DNA from: Onthophagus taurus | Taxonomy: Eukaryota > Arthropoda > Insecta > Coleoptera > Scarabaeidae | Reading direction: 5' to 3' | Assembly: GCF_036711975.1 (NCBI RefSeq) | Contig: NC_091975.1 | Coordinates: forward strand, 1,800,501 to 1,864,500 | Length of the DNA stretch: 64,000 bases | Part shown: piece after piece, positions 1 to 10,300 of the stretch | Layout: every line of letters begins with the position of its first letter | Numbering within the stretch: position 1 is the stretch's first letter | Notes under the pieces: generated by a model | Databases searched by the model: none | What the model saw: only the letters and a program-made list of their open reading frames with translations | What the model was told of the DNA's origin: nothing | Position numbers and translations under genes: made by a program

Positions 1-1
1 G

Positions 2-1414
2 GGAACTTCTTTAAATCCAAATTATGAAGGAAATTGTAGAGAAAAAATGATTCCAGATGACCGTTTGATCAACCTTTCCCCAAATAATTGGTTTTTTGGT
101 GTTGATTTTACCGGAGATTTAACAAAATATCACAACCACGAAAGTTTGGTGGCTCAACTTAAAGAAATTGATGTTCAATTAATTACATCTGATGGTAGTA
201 TTAATTGTATGTCGAATCCTGGTGACCAGGAGAAAATTGTTGAGTTTTTACATTATTGCGAGATAACAACAGCTTTGAAAATATTAGGAAATGGTGGAAA
301 TTTTGTTATAAAAATGTTTACTATGTACGAAGAGGGAACAATATCAATGTTATATCTTTTAAATTGTAGTTTCGAACAGGTGTGTATTTTTAAACCTTGT
401 ACCTCTAAAAGTGGTAATTCAGAGGTTTATGTAATTTGTTTAAAATATCGTAAAGATTTAATTAAATCCGAGTTTTTTGAAGAATTATTACAACCATATA
501 AGACCGGTAAGATTGAAAAATCGCTCTTTAAAAAGGCTGATATAAGTGAAACGTTTATAAAGCAATTATATCATTGTTCTATTTATTTTATGGAGCACCA
601 AATAAAAACGATTAACGAAAATATTACTCATTTTAACAAAAAGGAATCATACAGTTATTACAAATTTATGAACAAAAAGTGCAAAAGTATTGTAAATTTA
701 TTTCAAAGCGAAAATAAAATCTGTGGCATTGGTGCCGATAAACGAGTAATTAAAAATGCTAATTTAAATAGACATAGGTTTATTGACATCCTTAATGATA
801 CCGATAATTTTAACCCAAATTTGTATGCTAAAATATGTACGGAAAACATCGAGGAACACATTGATTTAAAAATAGGCAAGTTCATTACTAATTTGTGTTA
901 TTCTAAATATCATAGTGTAACTAATTATGATTATCATTTCACTAAAAAGTCTAATTCTCTTTTTAATCTCATCGAATCAAAATTAAAACCATTAAATCTC
1001 ATTATTTCATTAAATACGTTTCATAAAATTTATAGTGTAAGTCAGTTTCATCAAATCTTATTTAAAGTTTGTGTTAATAATCTCGAGTTGTGTTATAAAA
1101 CCAACAAAAATATTATTGTAATTGATTTACCATTATTAACTAATTTTTCCGTTGGTCTTTTGTATTTAATTTCAAGTTGTTTTCAGACCTTTTGGTTCAT
1201 AAAAAATGCTATTATTCTCGAAAAACCAAATCAATCTCGAATTTGTTCAATCCAGAAGCATTTTATTCAAATATCTAATTTGTATTCAACATTAAATGAT
1301 AATACAAGTTTTGTACAAGATATTTTACAGGTAATTGATACTCGAAAATTACAAAATGGGTTTTTTTATAAATGTATATGCCAGTATAATGTAAATGTTT
1401 TAAGAAATAAATAA
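2..1414 (+). CDS. CMTR2: Cap-specific mRNA 2'-O-methyltransferase 2 (3' part; 5' end outside window)
   Basis: CMTR2 adds the 2'-O-methyl group to the second transcribed nucleotide of capped mRNA (cap2). The frame is open from base 2, and the residues before the first Met (NPNYEGN...) match the family, so the true start lies upstream. From the Met at base 47, the Rossmann-like FtsJ/RrmJ half is visible: DDRLI, GVDFTGDL, then TSDGS, with an acidic residue at about 49, and GGNFVIKMFTMYE, whose Lys (about 89) fits the catalytic Lys of FtsJ enzymes. The remaining ~350 residues fit the second, non-catalytic FtsJ-like domain of the family. The last exon is at least 1.4 kb with no intron in view. An AATAAA overlaps the stop region near 1405-1412. 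The window contains no other methyltransferase part. Assignment is by recognised motifs; the exact symbol depends on the unseen N-terminus. Confidence 0.88.
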   Translation, partial: GTSLNPNYEGNCREKMIPDDRLINLSPNNWFFGVDFTGDLTKYHNHESLVAQLKEIDVQLITSDGSINCMSNPGDQEKIVEFLHYCEITTALKILGNGGNFVIKMFTMYEEGTISMLYLLNCSFEQVCIFKPCTSKSGNSEVYVICLKYRKDLIKSEFFEELLQPYKTGKIEKSLFKKADISETFIKQLYHCSIYFMEHQIKTINENITHFNKKESYSYYKFMNKKCKSIVNLFQSENKICGIGADKRVIKNANLNRHRFIDILNDTDNFNPNLYAKICTENIEEHIDLKIGKFITNLCYSKYHSVTNYDYHFTKKSNSLFNLIESKLKPLNLIISLNTFHKIYSVSQFHQILFKVCVNNLELCYKTNKNIIVIDLPLLTNFSVGLLYLISSCFQTFWFIKNAIILEKPNQSRICSIQKHFIQISNLYSTLNDNTSFVQDILQVIDTRKLQNGFFYKCICQYNVNVLRNK

Positions 1415-1440
1415 TAAATTAAATTTATCTTTCTTTTATA

Positions 1441-2125
1441 GTTCTAGTGCAAGTGTTAATTCTAGTTTTAATTGTTATTCAGCGCTAAGTTGTATATTTT
1501 TAAGTTTCGGGTTTAGCCCTGTGTCTTCAGACGCGGAATGTTAGGTAAGGTTAGTTTTGTTTACAAACATTAATTATACCATGAAGTAGTCTTTGGAAAT
1601 TAGTAATGGCAATTATAGCGTGAAGTTTTCTTTTGTAATGTCAATTATAGCGTGAAGGAATGTTCGGTAAGGTTAGTTTTGTTTACAAACATTAATTATA
1701 CCATGAAGTTTTCTTTGGCAATTAGTAATGGCAATTATAGCGTGAAGTTTTCTTTTGTAATGTCAATTATAGCGTGAAGGAATGTGAGGTAAGGTTAGTT
1801 TTGTTTACAAACATTAATTATACCATGAAGTTTTCTTTGAATTTTGAATTTGAAGGTTAGGTTATTGACAATTCGACAGTTTCGTGTCATTATTGTAAAT
1901 TTTGTGTTCTTAAACCCTTCTTTATTATATTTTGAAATAAATACACTCATAACTTCAATGTTAATTTGTATGTTTAGTGTTGACGATAACAAACGAAAAT
2001 AAATAAATAATAATAATTATTAATTTAAATTTACCGCCAAAATATCTAGTGATATTTTCTGGTGATTTTTCCTAGTGTAAATCTGACTTTCGCGTTTACT
2101 CCTCCTGGTTTAAAAACAGAGTATA
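1441..2125 (-). repeat. Composite TIR/tandem-repeat element, locus 1
   Basis: Lying between CMTR2 and MOGS, this stretch has three parts. 1441-1545 is a CTAG-rich segment with a partial hairpin motif (GGGTTTAGCC). 1545-1840 holds about 2.5 direct copies of a ~120 bp unit (GGTAAGGTTAG ... ATACCATGAAG ... ATAGCGTGAAG). 1840-2125 is an AT-rich body that ends in CTCCTGGTTTAAAAACAGAG followed by TATA. The same three modules occur in inverse orientation at 21592-23059. Short open frames here repeat at the other locus and are passengers, not genes. It is probably a non-autonomous DNA transposon. Confidence 0.8.
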
Positions 2126-2246
2126 CTAACTAGCCACGCTAACTTAACCTCAAAAATAACTGTCAAAAAAAGTTAACCTCTCTAAGGAAAATGCAATGTT
2201 TTAGAAAATAAAAACATAATTAATTAATTTATTCGATTTATAAACA

Positions 2247-4891
2247 ATGGCACGACATCGTCGCGGTCAGCCAGAAAATAAGCAAGATAAAAGTACCAAT
2301 AGTAGTAGTAGTAATGGAAGTAATTCTAGTAAACAAAGCAAGCAAAAAAATAATTTATTATCATATTGGAAGATGATTATGGGCTGTACTTGCTTAATGG
2401 TGGCAGTTTGCGTTGGTTATTTAGGTTATTTGGAAACCAGGGTAAACACTCCGTACGATGATAAAAAAATGGTTTCGACAACCGGTTTAGATGTCCCAGA
2501 ACGTTTTTGGGGTAGTTACAGATCCGGCGTTTATTTTGGATTAAAATCGAGAGACCCCCAATCAATTTTAACCGGTTTGATGTGGTACTTCCCAAATAGG
2601 CTTCAACCAGGTGGTCATGGAGTCAGGTAATTGATTCTTGTTATTAATAAATTGATTTTGTTTAAAATTTTTAGTTTTTAGGCATTGGTGTGAACAAGGT
2701 GATGGTTTAGATAAATACGGATGGACTCAACATGATGGCACAACGTTTGGTGTTCAAGAAATTCACGATGGCCCATTTTTAATTAGCACATCTTTCGTAA
2801 AAAGGCTTGGTGGGTCTCACGGTGGCGATTGGTCAGGAAGAATATCAGTCAATTATAAAGTAAATGTTTATTGATTAATTGTTCAAAAATAATTTTTTTT
2901 TCTTTAAGAAACCCAATATTAATCTAAACGAAGAGGTTTCTTTGTTATGGTATACAGCGTTAGATGAAAATTCGAAAGGTTTTATAAAGGCTAGTAACAG
3001 TGGAAGTCGAATAACTGGGGTTAGAGGTGAAACTCCAACCTTGGGGGAGTTTAGCATCAAGTTATTTAATCACTCAGGTTCTGTAAATTACGAGTCATTC
3101 CTTAGTACAAATTATCTTAGTTTAGCACTTTTAAAAGAAACCGTAATTTCCTCTTTGAGATTCGTCGCGGATATAAATCAAATCGTTTTAGCCGGCGAGT
3201 TATCACAACATAACGATGTAAGAAGATTCTTATTAATTAATTGCTTTATTAATTTTTTAATTTTAGAAAAACCCCGATTTTATTGTAACTCAAGTAACAG
3301 CTAAAGTTCCATTTACACTCGACGTAGTTTTTGAATCCGGTAGTTTTGGAACTCGCCAAAACACTTTGGTTGGTGACACTTACACTGAAGCTTTAAATTG
3401 GCATTTATCAAGGTTTCATCAAAGATTTGAGGATACTTATAAGTTGAAAGAGAAGGGGTATAGCCCGAAAGATGTTTCTTTTGCTCAAGCGGCTTTAAGT
3501 AATATGATTGGGGGGATTGGGTATTTTTATGGATCGTCTAAAGTACAAAGTAGTTATACAAAGGAACCTGTACCTTATTGGAAAGCTCCTTTATACACAG
3601 CTGTACCGTCAAGGCAAATAAAAATTATTTATTTAATTAATTAAAAAATAAAAATAATTTTTTTAGGAGCTTTTTTCCGCGAGGATTTGTTTGGGATGAA
3701 GGTTTCCATGGGTACTTAATCTCAACTTGGGATTTAGATGTGGAATTAGATATAATTTGTCATTGGTTTGATTTGATGAACGTTGAAGGGTGGATTCCGA
3801 GGGAACAAATCCTTGGTACTGAAGCCATTGCGAAAGTGCCAAAAGAATTTATTACCCAAAAAAATACAAACGCAAATCCCCCCACGTTCTTTTTAACCCT
3901 CCAATTTATTTTAAGTAAATTTGAAAACCAATTAACCGATCAACGATTAGAAGTTTTAGAAAGACTTTATCCGAGGCTTCAAGCGTGGTTCTCGTGGTTT
4001 AATCAAACTCAAAAAGGCAATGTACCCGGTTCTTATCGTTGGCAAGGACGCGATTCAAAAACCGATCGGGAATTAAACCCGAAAACTTTAACGTCCGGCT
4101 TAGATGACTACCCCAGAGCTTCTCACCCCACCGAGCAAGAAATGCACGTCGATTTACGGTGTTGGATAGCTATGGCTGCAAGTACTTTAGCTCGATTAGC
4201 CGATGTTCTTGGGAGAGATGGTTATCGTTACGAACAAACAGCGGAATATTTAATGAATAACGATTTATTAAATGAACTTCATTGGTCTAGTTATGCTGGT
4301 CAATACGCTGATTATGGTTACCATACAGATTCAGTTGAATTAAGACGCCCAAAAATCTCTCCAAGAACCCAACAAAGTCAAAGCATGGAAATGATTCGAG
4401 TTACAACAAAAAAACCTGAGTTAAGACTCGTTGATTCCTCATTTGGTTATGTTAGTTTATTCCCGTTTTTGTTACACATCCTCGAACCGGATTCTCCGAA
4501 GTTAAAAAAAATTTTAGATGATTTAAACGATCCAAATTTGTTATGGACCGAGTTTGGATTGAGATCTTTAGCGAGAAACTCCCCACTTTACATGAAAAGA
4601 AATACGGAGCACGATCCGCCTTATTGGAGAGGACAAATTTGGATTAACTTAAATTATTTAGCCGTGCGAGCTTTGTATCATTATAAAAGTGTTGATGGAC
4701 CTTTTAAAGTTCAAGCTGGGGAAATGTACGAAAAATTGCGTTCTAATGTTATTAGAAATGTGATTAATCAATATTTTAAAAGTGGGTATTTATGGGAACA
4801 ATATAATGATCGCACTGGAGAAGGCAGTGGATGTAGGCCGTTTACAGGATGGTCTGCTTTGGTTGTTTTAATGATGTCTGAGCAATATTAG
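2247..4891 (+). CDS. MOGS: Mannosyl-oligosaccharide glucosidase (GH63, glucosidase I)
   Basis: Removes the terminal alpha-1,2-glucose from the Glc3Man9GlcNAc2 glycan just transferred to nascent proteins, acting in the ER lumen. Exons by frame continuity: 2247-2626, 2682-2859, 2909-3217, 3267-3613, 3667-4891, giving 812 residues, close to the usual ~830. The N-terminus is a basic, Ser/Asn-rich cytosolic tail (1-42), then one membrane anchor (about 43-62), as in type II glucosidase I. Recognisable blocks are [46 protein letters not shown] (family hallmark with acidic residues), [16 protein letters not shown] and the C-terminal [17 protein letters not shown]. The fourth intron starts with GC (3614), not GT, because the conserved [10 protein letters not shown] join requires it. 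A polyadenylation signal candidate AATAAA lies near 4960. The start is the first ATG of the exon, 122 bp after the upstream repeat. Confidence 0.95.
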
Positions 4892-5689
4892 AAATTAAAA
4901 AAATCTTTTTTGATTTAGTATCCACCTTAAAAGTCTTCCTGTTTAAAAAGAATAATTAAATAAAGAGGAGTAGAAAAGGAGGTGTTGATTTTTTAATCCA
5001 TCCTTTTTTAATTTTGATATTTCATATTTATTTTTTAGATTTATGCAACTTTGTTGACTTGAAAATCTTTTCATTATAGAGTGAGAAATATTTTCACCTC
5101 CATTCACCGACACCGTTATGGACATCTATACATATGTATGTATTTAAATTGCTGTTCGCGTCGCGATTTCGTTCCTCACGAGGCCGTGTTAACAAGTGAC
5201 TTTTGAATTATTATTTTTTAATGTTACGCAAAACGATAATTAACTTTTACGATCATTTCAAGATTTTTTATTAAGGTAAGTAAAAACAATTTCAAAAGCG
5301 ACTAAAAATAGATTTTAAATAACTTTCAAATAACTTTTAAAGAATACATAATTTACATTGTACTTTTCTTTAATCTCCCATTGATAAAGAATTGAGATAA
5401 CTTAAAAAGAATTTGAGATAACAATATTAATTTTATTTCGTTGTGATTTTAAGATATTCTAATATCTTTTTGATCCCCGAATTGACGCGATGGGAGTGAA
5501 AGGTGCTTTAAAATTTGTTGATGGGCTCATTAAAATCATACTTTAAGACCTTAATTTACATTTACTTCTATGGGATACAATACATAACGGGCCATTTCAA
5601 TAGAAACACGGTCAATGCCGCTTTGAAAGTTTCAAAGAAATCTTTTTTAATAAAAAAAATTAATTAAGTTATTTTATTTTAATTTAGTG
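4892..5689. other. Intergenic region after MOGS
   Basis: AT-rich 3' flank and spacer. Apart from the presumed MOGS 3'UTR with AATAAA near 4960 and a short CpG-containing patch near 5155-5185, I see no coding potential, RNA gene or repeat structure here. Confidence 0.6.
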
Positions 5690-5785
5690 ATGGGTCAATG
5701 CATCTCCAGGAGACCGATAGGATCATATTCAGCCACCCAAAACTTTGGGGGAACTTCAGACACTGGAGATAAAGTAGTTTTGGTG
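5690..5785 (+). CDS. Candidate alternative first coding exon (myristoylation-type N-terminus)
   Basis: A possible exon of 32 codons bounded by a pyrimidine-rich acceptor-like stretch ending TTTAG just before the ATG and a GT donor (GTG|GTACGA) at 5786. It encodes MGQCISRRPIGSYSATQ..., where MGQCIS fits the MGxxxS N-myristoylation signal with a neighbouring Cys that could be palmitoylated. It ends in phase 0, which is the phase in which the CCSER-like exon at 7772 begins, so it could be an alternative first exon of that gene about 2 kb downstream. The exon itself is read directly; the link to CCSER is inference. It could also be a chance open stretch. Confidence 0.35.
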
Positions 5786-6270
5786 GTACGATTTTTTTAA
5801 ATTATTTAATGACTCAATTTAATTCTAAATTGAGCTTTAAAAGTTGTTATTGACATTTTCTAATCGCGTAAAGGCGGGTTTATTTTTAAATCTAATAATA
5901 AGGAATGTGAATTTAATTAAAATTACTTTAATTACGTCAACCGGAAGTTGTCTTTATAAACAGAAACGATTCTCACGTTCTCTCAACATTTCATACAATA
6001 GAATAAAAATCTGTATCTGTTTTTATACCCACTAGCAACGTTATTATTCTTCGGGTTGGGCGTTATCTTTATTATCTCATTGTTTCAAATGCGACCGCAT
6101 TTTTGTGAAGTGAAATGTGAAAGCGAAAGGTGCCAAATGAAAAGATCGTGATTGCAATTAATGCTAATTCATGGGGTAAGAACGATGTAATTTTAATACT
6201 ATTAGTTGCAATTTAATGCATTACTTTTTAGAGTAAAAGAAAAAATACAAGAAAAAGGAAAGAAATTTGA

Positions 6271-6564
6271 TTATGCAAGTTTTGTAGTAAAACTAATTTT
6301 CTCAATCAGCTGCAAATCGCGTTCAAATCTGCTCTTCATGTTAATTAAATCATCTTCATTCGAAGATAAACCGCAAAGTTGCTTGATGTACAGTGCTTCA
6401 AAAGTGGAAATGATCCCTTGATCTAACGGCTGTAATAAGGATATTGTATTTTTCTTAAACGGCAATCCCTTAATAGTTAAATAATTTTTGACACCAGCAA
6501 CAACATAATCCATTATGGTCATGATGTTGTTGTGCTGCAACCGAATCAGCAGATGCACTTTCAT
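6271..6564 (-). pseudogene. Tigger/pogo-like DDE transposase fragment
   Basis: On the minus strand about 97 codons read like the C-terminal part of a DDE_1 (Tigger/jerky, pogo superfamily) transposase core: a variant of the hallmark LLQPxDQGxI occurs as SLLQPLDQGIISTFEALYIK, followed by a charged helical tail. No DNA-binding domain, no full catalytic triad and no terminal repeats are visible, so it is a truncated relic. Flanks on both sides are AT-rich and unremarkable. Family assignment rests on that motif. Confidence 0.7.
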
Positions 6565-7344
6565 TCCACATTTAATTCGTTGAATTTCCCTCAGTCAAAT
6601 TATTTAATGTTTATTTCATTGAGTTTTCAACTTTAATAAATTAGATTTAATAAAATTGTGAATTTTCACGTTAAATATTTTTAAGTATACCCAAAAAACA
6701 CTACAATATATTACATCCCCGGGAATCCCCTGTTCATTTTATCAGTGTAGCAAAGAAAAAAAGTTCAAAAATGTCATCAATTCTTTGTATAGGCGTATAT
6801 GGAGCGGAATATACATTTTTATTAGTTTTTTGAAATTTGTCAATTTATAAATTGCTTAAAAGCGAAATCGTGTAAAACAAGTGCTGTGTAAATCGGGGGA
6901 TAGATGTATAAAAACGAAAAATACAAGCTAAGAATAATCTTTGTGATTTATTTCAATTTTTATTTTGGTTTTTAATTTTATTGATCGGCGCTTTAACCCC
7001 CTGGGGTTGTTACGGCGCATGGCGTCGCGACGGTTTCGCCCCCTGAAAACCGAATCAATCGTGACATTGATCGCAAAACCCTCCTCCGCATTGTACCCTT
7101 TCTTTCCTCGTTTTTATAGTAGTAAAGCTTTTACAAACAGCGCTCCCCCGACAAAAATGAATCATCCACATTGATATTAAAATCTTCAAAGATTTCACGC
7201 GATTTCTAAAAGAATGATTTCATAGAAAAGCAAAATAAATGAGAATTTAGTGATTAAAATTGAGTGATTACTTTTTTGGGTGGGTGATTTAAAAACGGTC
7301 TAAAGGTGAAGTGGTTAAAGAAATTATTTTCACGCTCATCAGCT
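6565..7344. other. Upstream region of the CCSER-like gene, with CpG-rich patch
   Basis: Non-coding. 6985-7085 is clearly richer in G, C and CpG than its surroundings (GGCGCTTTAACC, GGCGCATGGCGTCGCGACGG). This is the kind of base composition seen at insect promoters, so it may be the promoter or 5' untranslated exon of the 7345 transcript. No TATA or initiator pair was convincing. Confidence 0.35.
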
Positions 7345-10300
7345 ATGGACAATCTGCTGATGGACGAATGTCCACCAGATCTTCAGGTAAAAAACTCCCC
7401 CTTCTCTTATTATTTCCTTTTGTATTAATTGAAACTTAAGTCAAGTGTAACTTTGTGTTATAAACTCAGTTAATAAAAGACTTTGAAACCTAATTATTAT
7501 AAATTAACGAATCAAAATTTATTTCTAAAAACTTAATCTTCTTAAATGGTGAGTAAATAATTTCGTAATCACCCCACCTCTTTCTACGATTAGATTTGTT
7601 GAGTATTCTTGTTTTAAAGCACTATTTTTAATACAATTCGATTTATAAATAGGTCACAAATGAGGTTTGTGTCCCGTTTAAAGAGCGTTCGAACACTTCT
7701 AACTTATTTATTTTAATACAAAAAGTAAGTCATTTTTTCTTAATTTACTTATTAGTGATTAATTTTTTTAGAGTCCGAGCGATGAAAAACAAACTCAAAA
7801 AAAATCAAATTTAACGAAAGGTGTGGCTATGTCATTTGGTTTTCGTAAAAAACCTCCACCGACGACAACTTACGGAAACCCAGCGGCGGCGAGAAGATTA
7901 GCAGCAAACGACTCGATTGATAAAAATGGAAATGATGATGTAAACTCGATCCCACCAAGTGGGAGAAGCACCCCGAAATTAGTTCCACCGCGGAAAGAAC
8001 CGCATTCAACGCGAGTTAGTCGATTTGGGTTTCGACAACCGAATCAAAATCGTTTAAATAAAATCGGGGACAAACCCCAAATCCAACCGATCACATCTCA
8101 TCTCCAAATAAACGCAAAAATCGAAAATAACAACTTGGAGGTTACAAAGCCGAAAGTTACGTTCCTCGAAAATAACAACAACAATAAAGATAAAAATAAA
8201 TTAAACAAACAACCCACCAAATTCACTTTACAAACTAGTAGCTTACCAAGACCTCAATTTCCGGTTCGTGTCATCGAATCAAAAACAACAAAAACCTTAA
8301 TAAACACATCAACAAAAAGAATCAACCAAAAGAAAAAATCTTCACCCGTTATCGAAGAAGATATGTCCTTGTTTAAAGATGAAGTTGATTCGGGGGTGAG
8401 TAGCCAAGAAAACGATTCCAAATCGCCTACAACGAGCGATGAAGTGATTAGAAAACAACGTTCCTTAGAGATCGTTTTAAAAGATCATAATTTCGATGTT
8501 AAAGATATCGATGATTCAAGTTCCATCGAAAAAGAGCTTCAAATTCCAAAATTAAAAACATGTTTTGATGTCAACATCCACAACACGGGAAGTGTTAAGG
8601 AGAAAGCGCAAGAATATGAAAGGAAATTGGAGAGAAAAAAAGTTAACGAGAAATTCGAAAAAAATTTTAATCCAATCGGAAGATTTTTAAAAAGTGGGGT
8701 TAATTCAGACTCGGACGATCAATGGTCCAACGCCGCTGGTGAAGCTATGGCTGAAGATTTTAGTTTATCATCAACAAGTGATGAAGTTAAAACGAAAATT
8801 GCTGAAGACGAAGCGTTTCAAAGACTTCTCCATTCCTCATTCGACGTTTTAGAAAAAACTAATTCATGTAAATTAATTCAAAACGAACCATCTCCAACCG
8901 ACATTCCATCTTTTTCTGAAACTGAAATCGAATTTAAATGTAAAGAACGAAGATCCTCTGATTCTAAAGATATTTGTTCCGAAAAAAGTAGTAACCCCCC
9001 AAGTCCGGGTACTCCAACGAACGTTTCCGATTCATTATCATTGAGTGATGGTAAAGATTTTTTGATTGATGATGAAATTGCTGATCAGCCAGCTTTAGTT
9101 TTTGATGATAACAAATGTTCAGATGATCGCACTTTAATTGAGTCAACCCCTAAAATAAAACGAAAAAATCCGATTTTTTTTAAGAACAACAAAAAGTTTT
9201 TATCGAGATCGGATTCGGTTGAAACGTTATCAACGTGCGAAAGTATTACTTCTGATGATTTGATGTTGGATTATGAGATTCATCATGAAATGATCTCCGA
9301 AAATAGGTAACACCTGAATAAAATTATTAAACAAACAATTCAATTAATTTTCTATGTAGGTTTGATGGAAAGAACTGTTTAAATGGGTTAACAGATAAAA
9401 GTGAGGGGAGAGATTGGCCGTTAATTATGGGACAACTCGAGAAACAAATTGGGAAACAGTAAGTATATACAGTGAATTTCACATAAAATGATGTGCATTG
9501 AAACCAGGGCGTACCTACTTACTTTGTCCCACATAAAATGCAAAATTTTTGAATGTTTCTGGTTGTATAGCTCATTTTTTTTATAATACCTGCCAAATTG
9601 TTCTAAAGTTGGCAAAATTAACAGGGAGTTTTGTTTTGAAATAAATATGTCACACTGACGTTTGAACTTTCGTTATTCAAAAAGAAAAGGTGCATAAAAA
9701 ATGTTTTGGGGTGTTTATTTGCCTAGAAAAGGTGTTTTGTTCTATTTAATTACTTTGTAGCACGTTTTTACAATAAATATGTACTTCGTTAAAATCGTAT
9801 ATCTAAAGATCTAACCTCAACTATTTAGTTACTGAAAATGTTACTAAAAATCAGGAAAACAACATAAATTTTATAAGGGTCCTAGATAATACCAACAGAA
9901 ACCCTAAAAAATGTACATTCACAAGTATTATAGAAAAAAAACGAACTATAGGTCTAATGTTTTAGTGACAATGGTGACAATGGTAGATAGCGTTAGTTAA
10001 CATAAGATGTCACTAAAGACCCTAAATTATCAAAGTACCACGGTTTGCCGCCATTTTGCCTCGAAAGTCAAGCGGGAAATTTAAAACTATGTCGTTCTGT
10101 TGATAAAATTATGCCAAATTTCCTTTCTTTTTTTTTTCTCGTGGTACTCGAGTCGAAAGCCTTTTTTACTGCTATTTTTGCAACTTCAAAGGCAATAAGA
10201 CGGCATTATTTTTGTAAATAAGTGGTAACATGCACTGACAAGCTGTCAAACCGCCATTTTGGTTCGAATATTTCGAATACACAGACTTCATGAACCGCGG

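Noticed and set aside
1795-1992. Small frame recurring at 21697 and 22661
   Set aside because: Carried by the composite repeat; too short, different ends at each locus, no sign of a protein.
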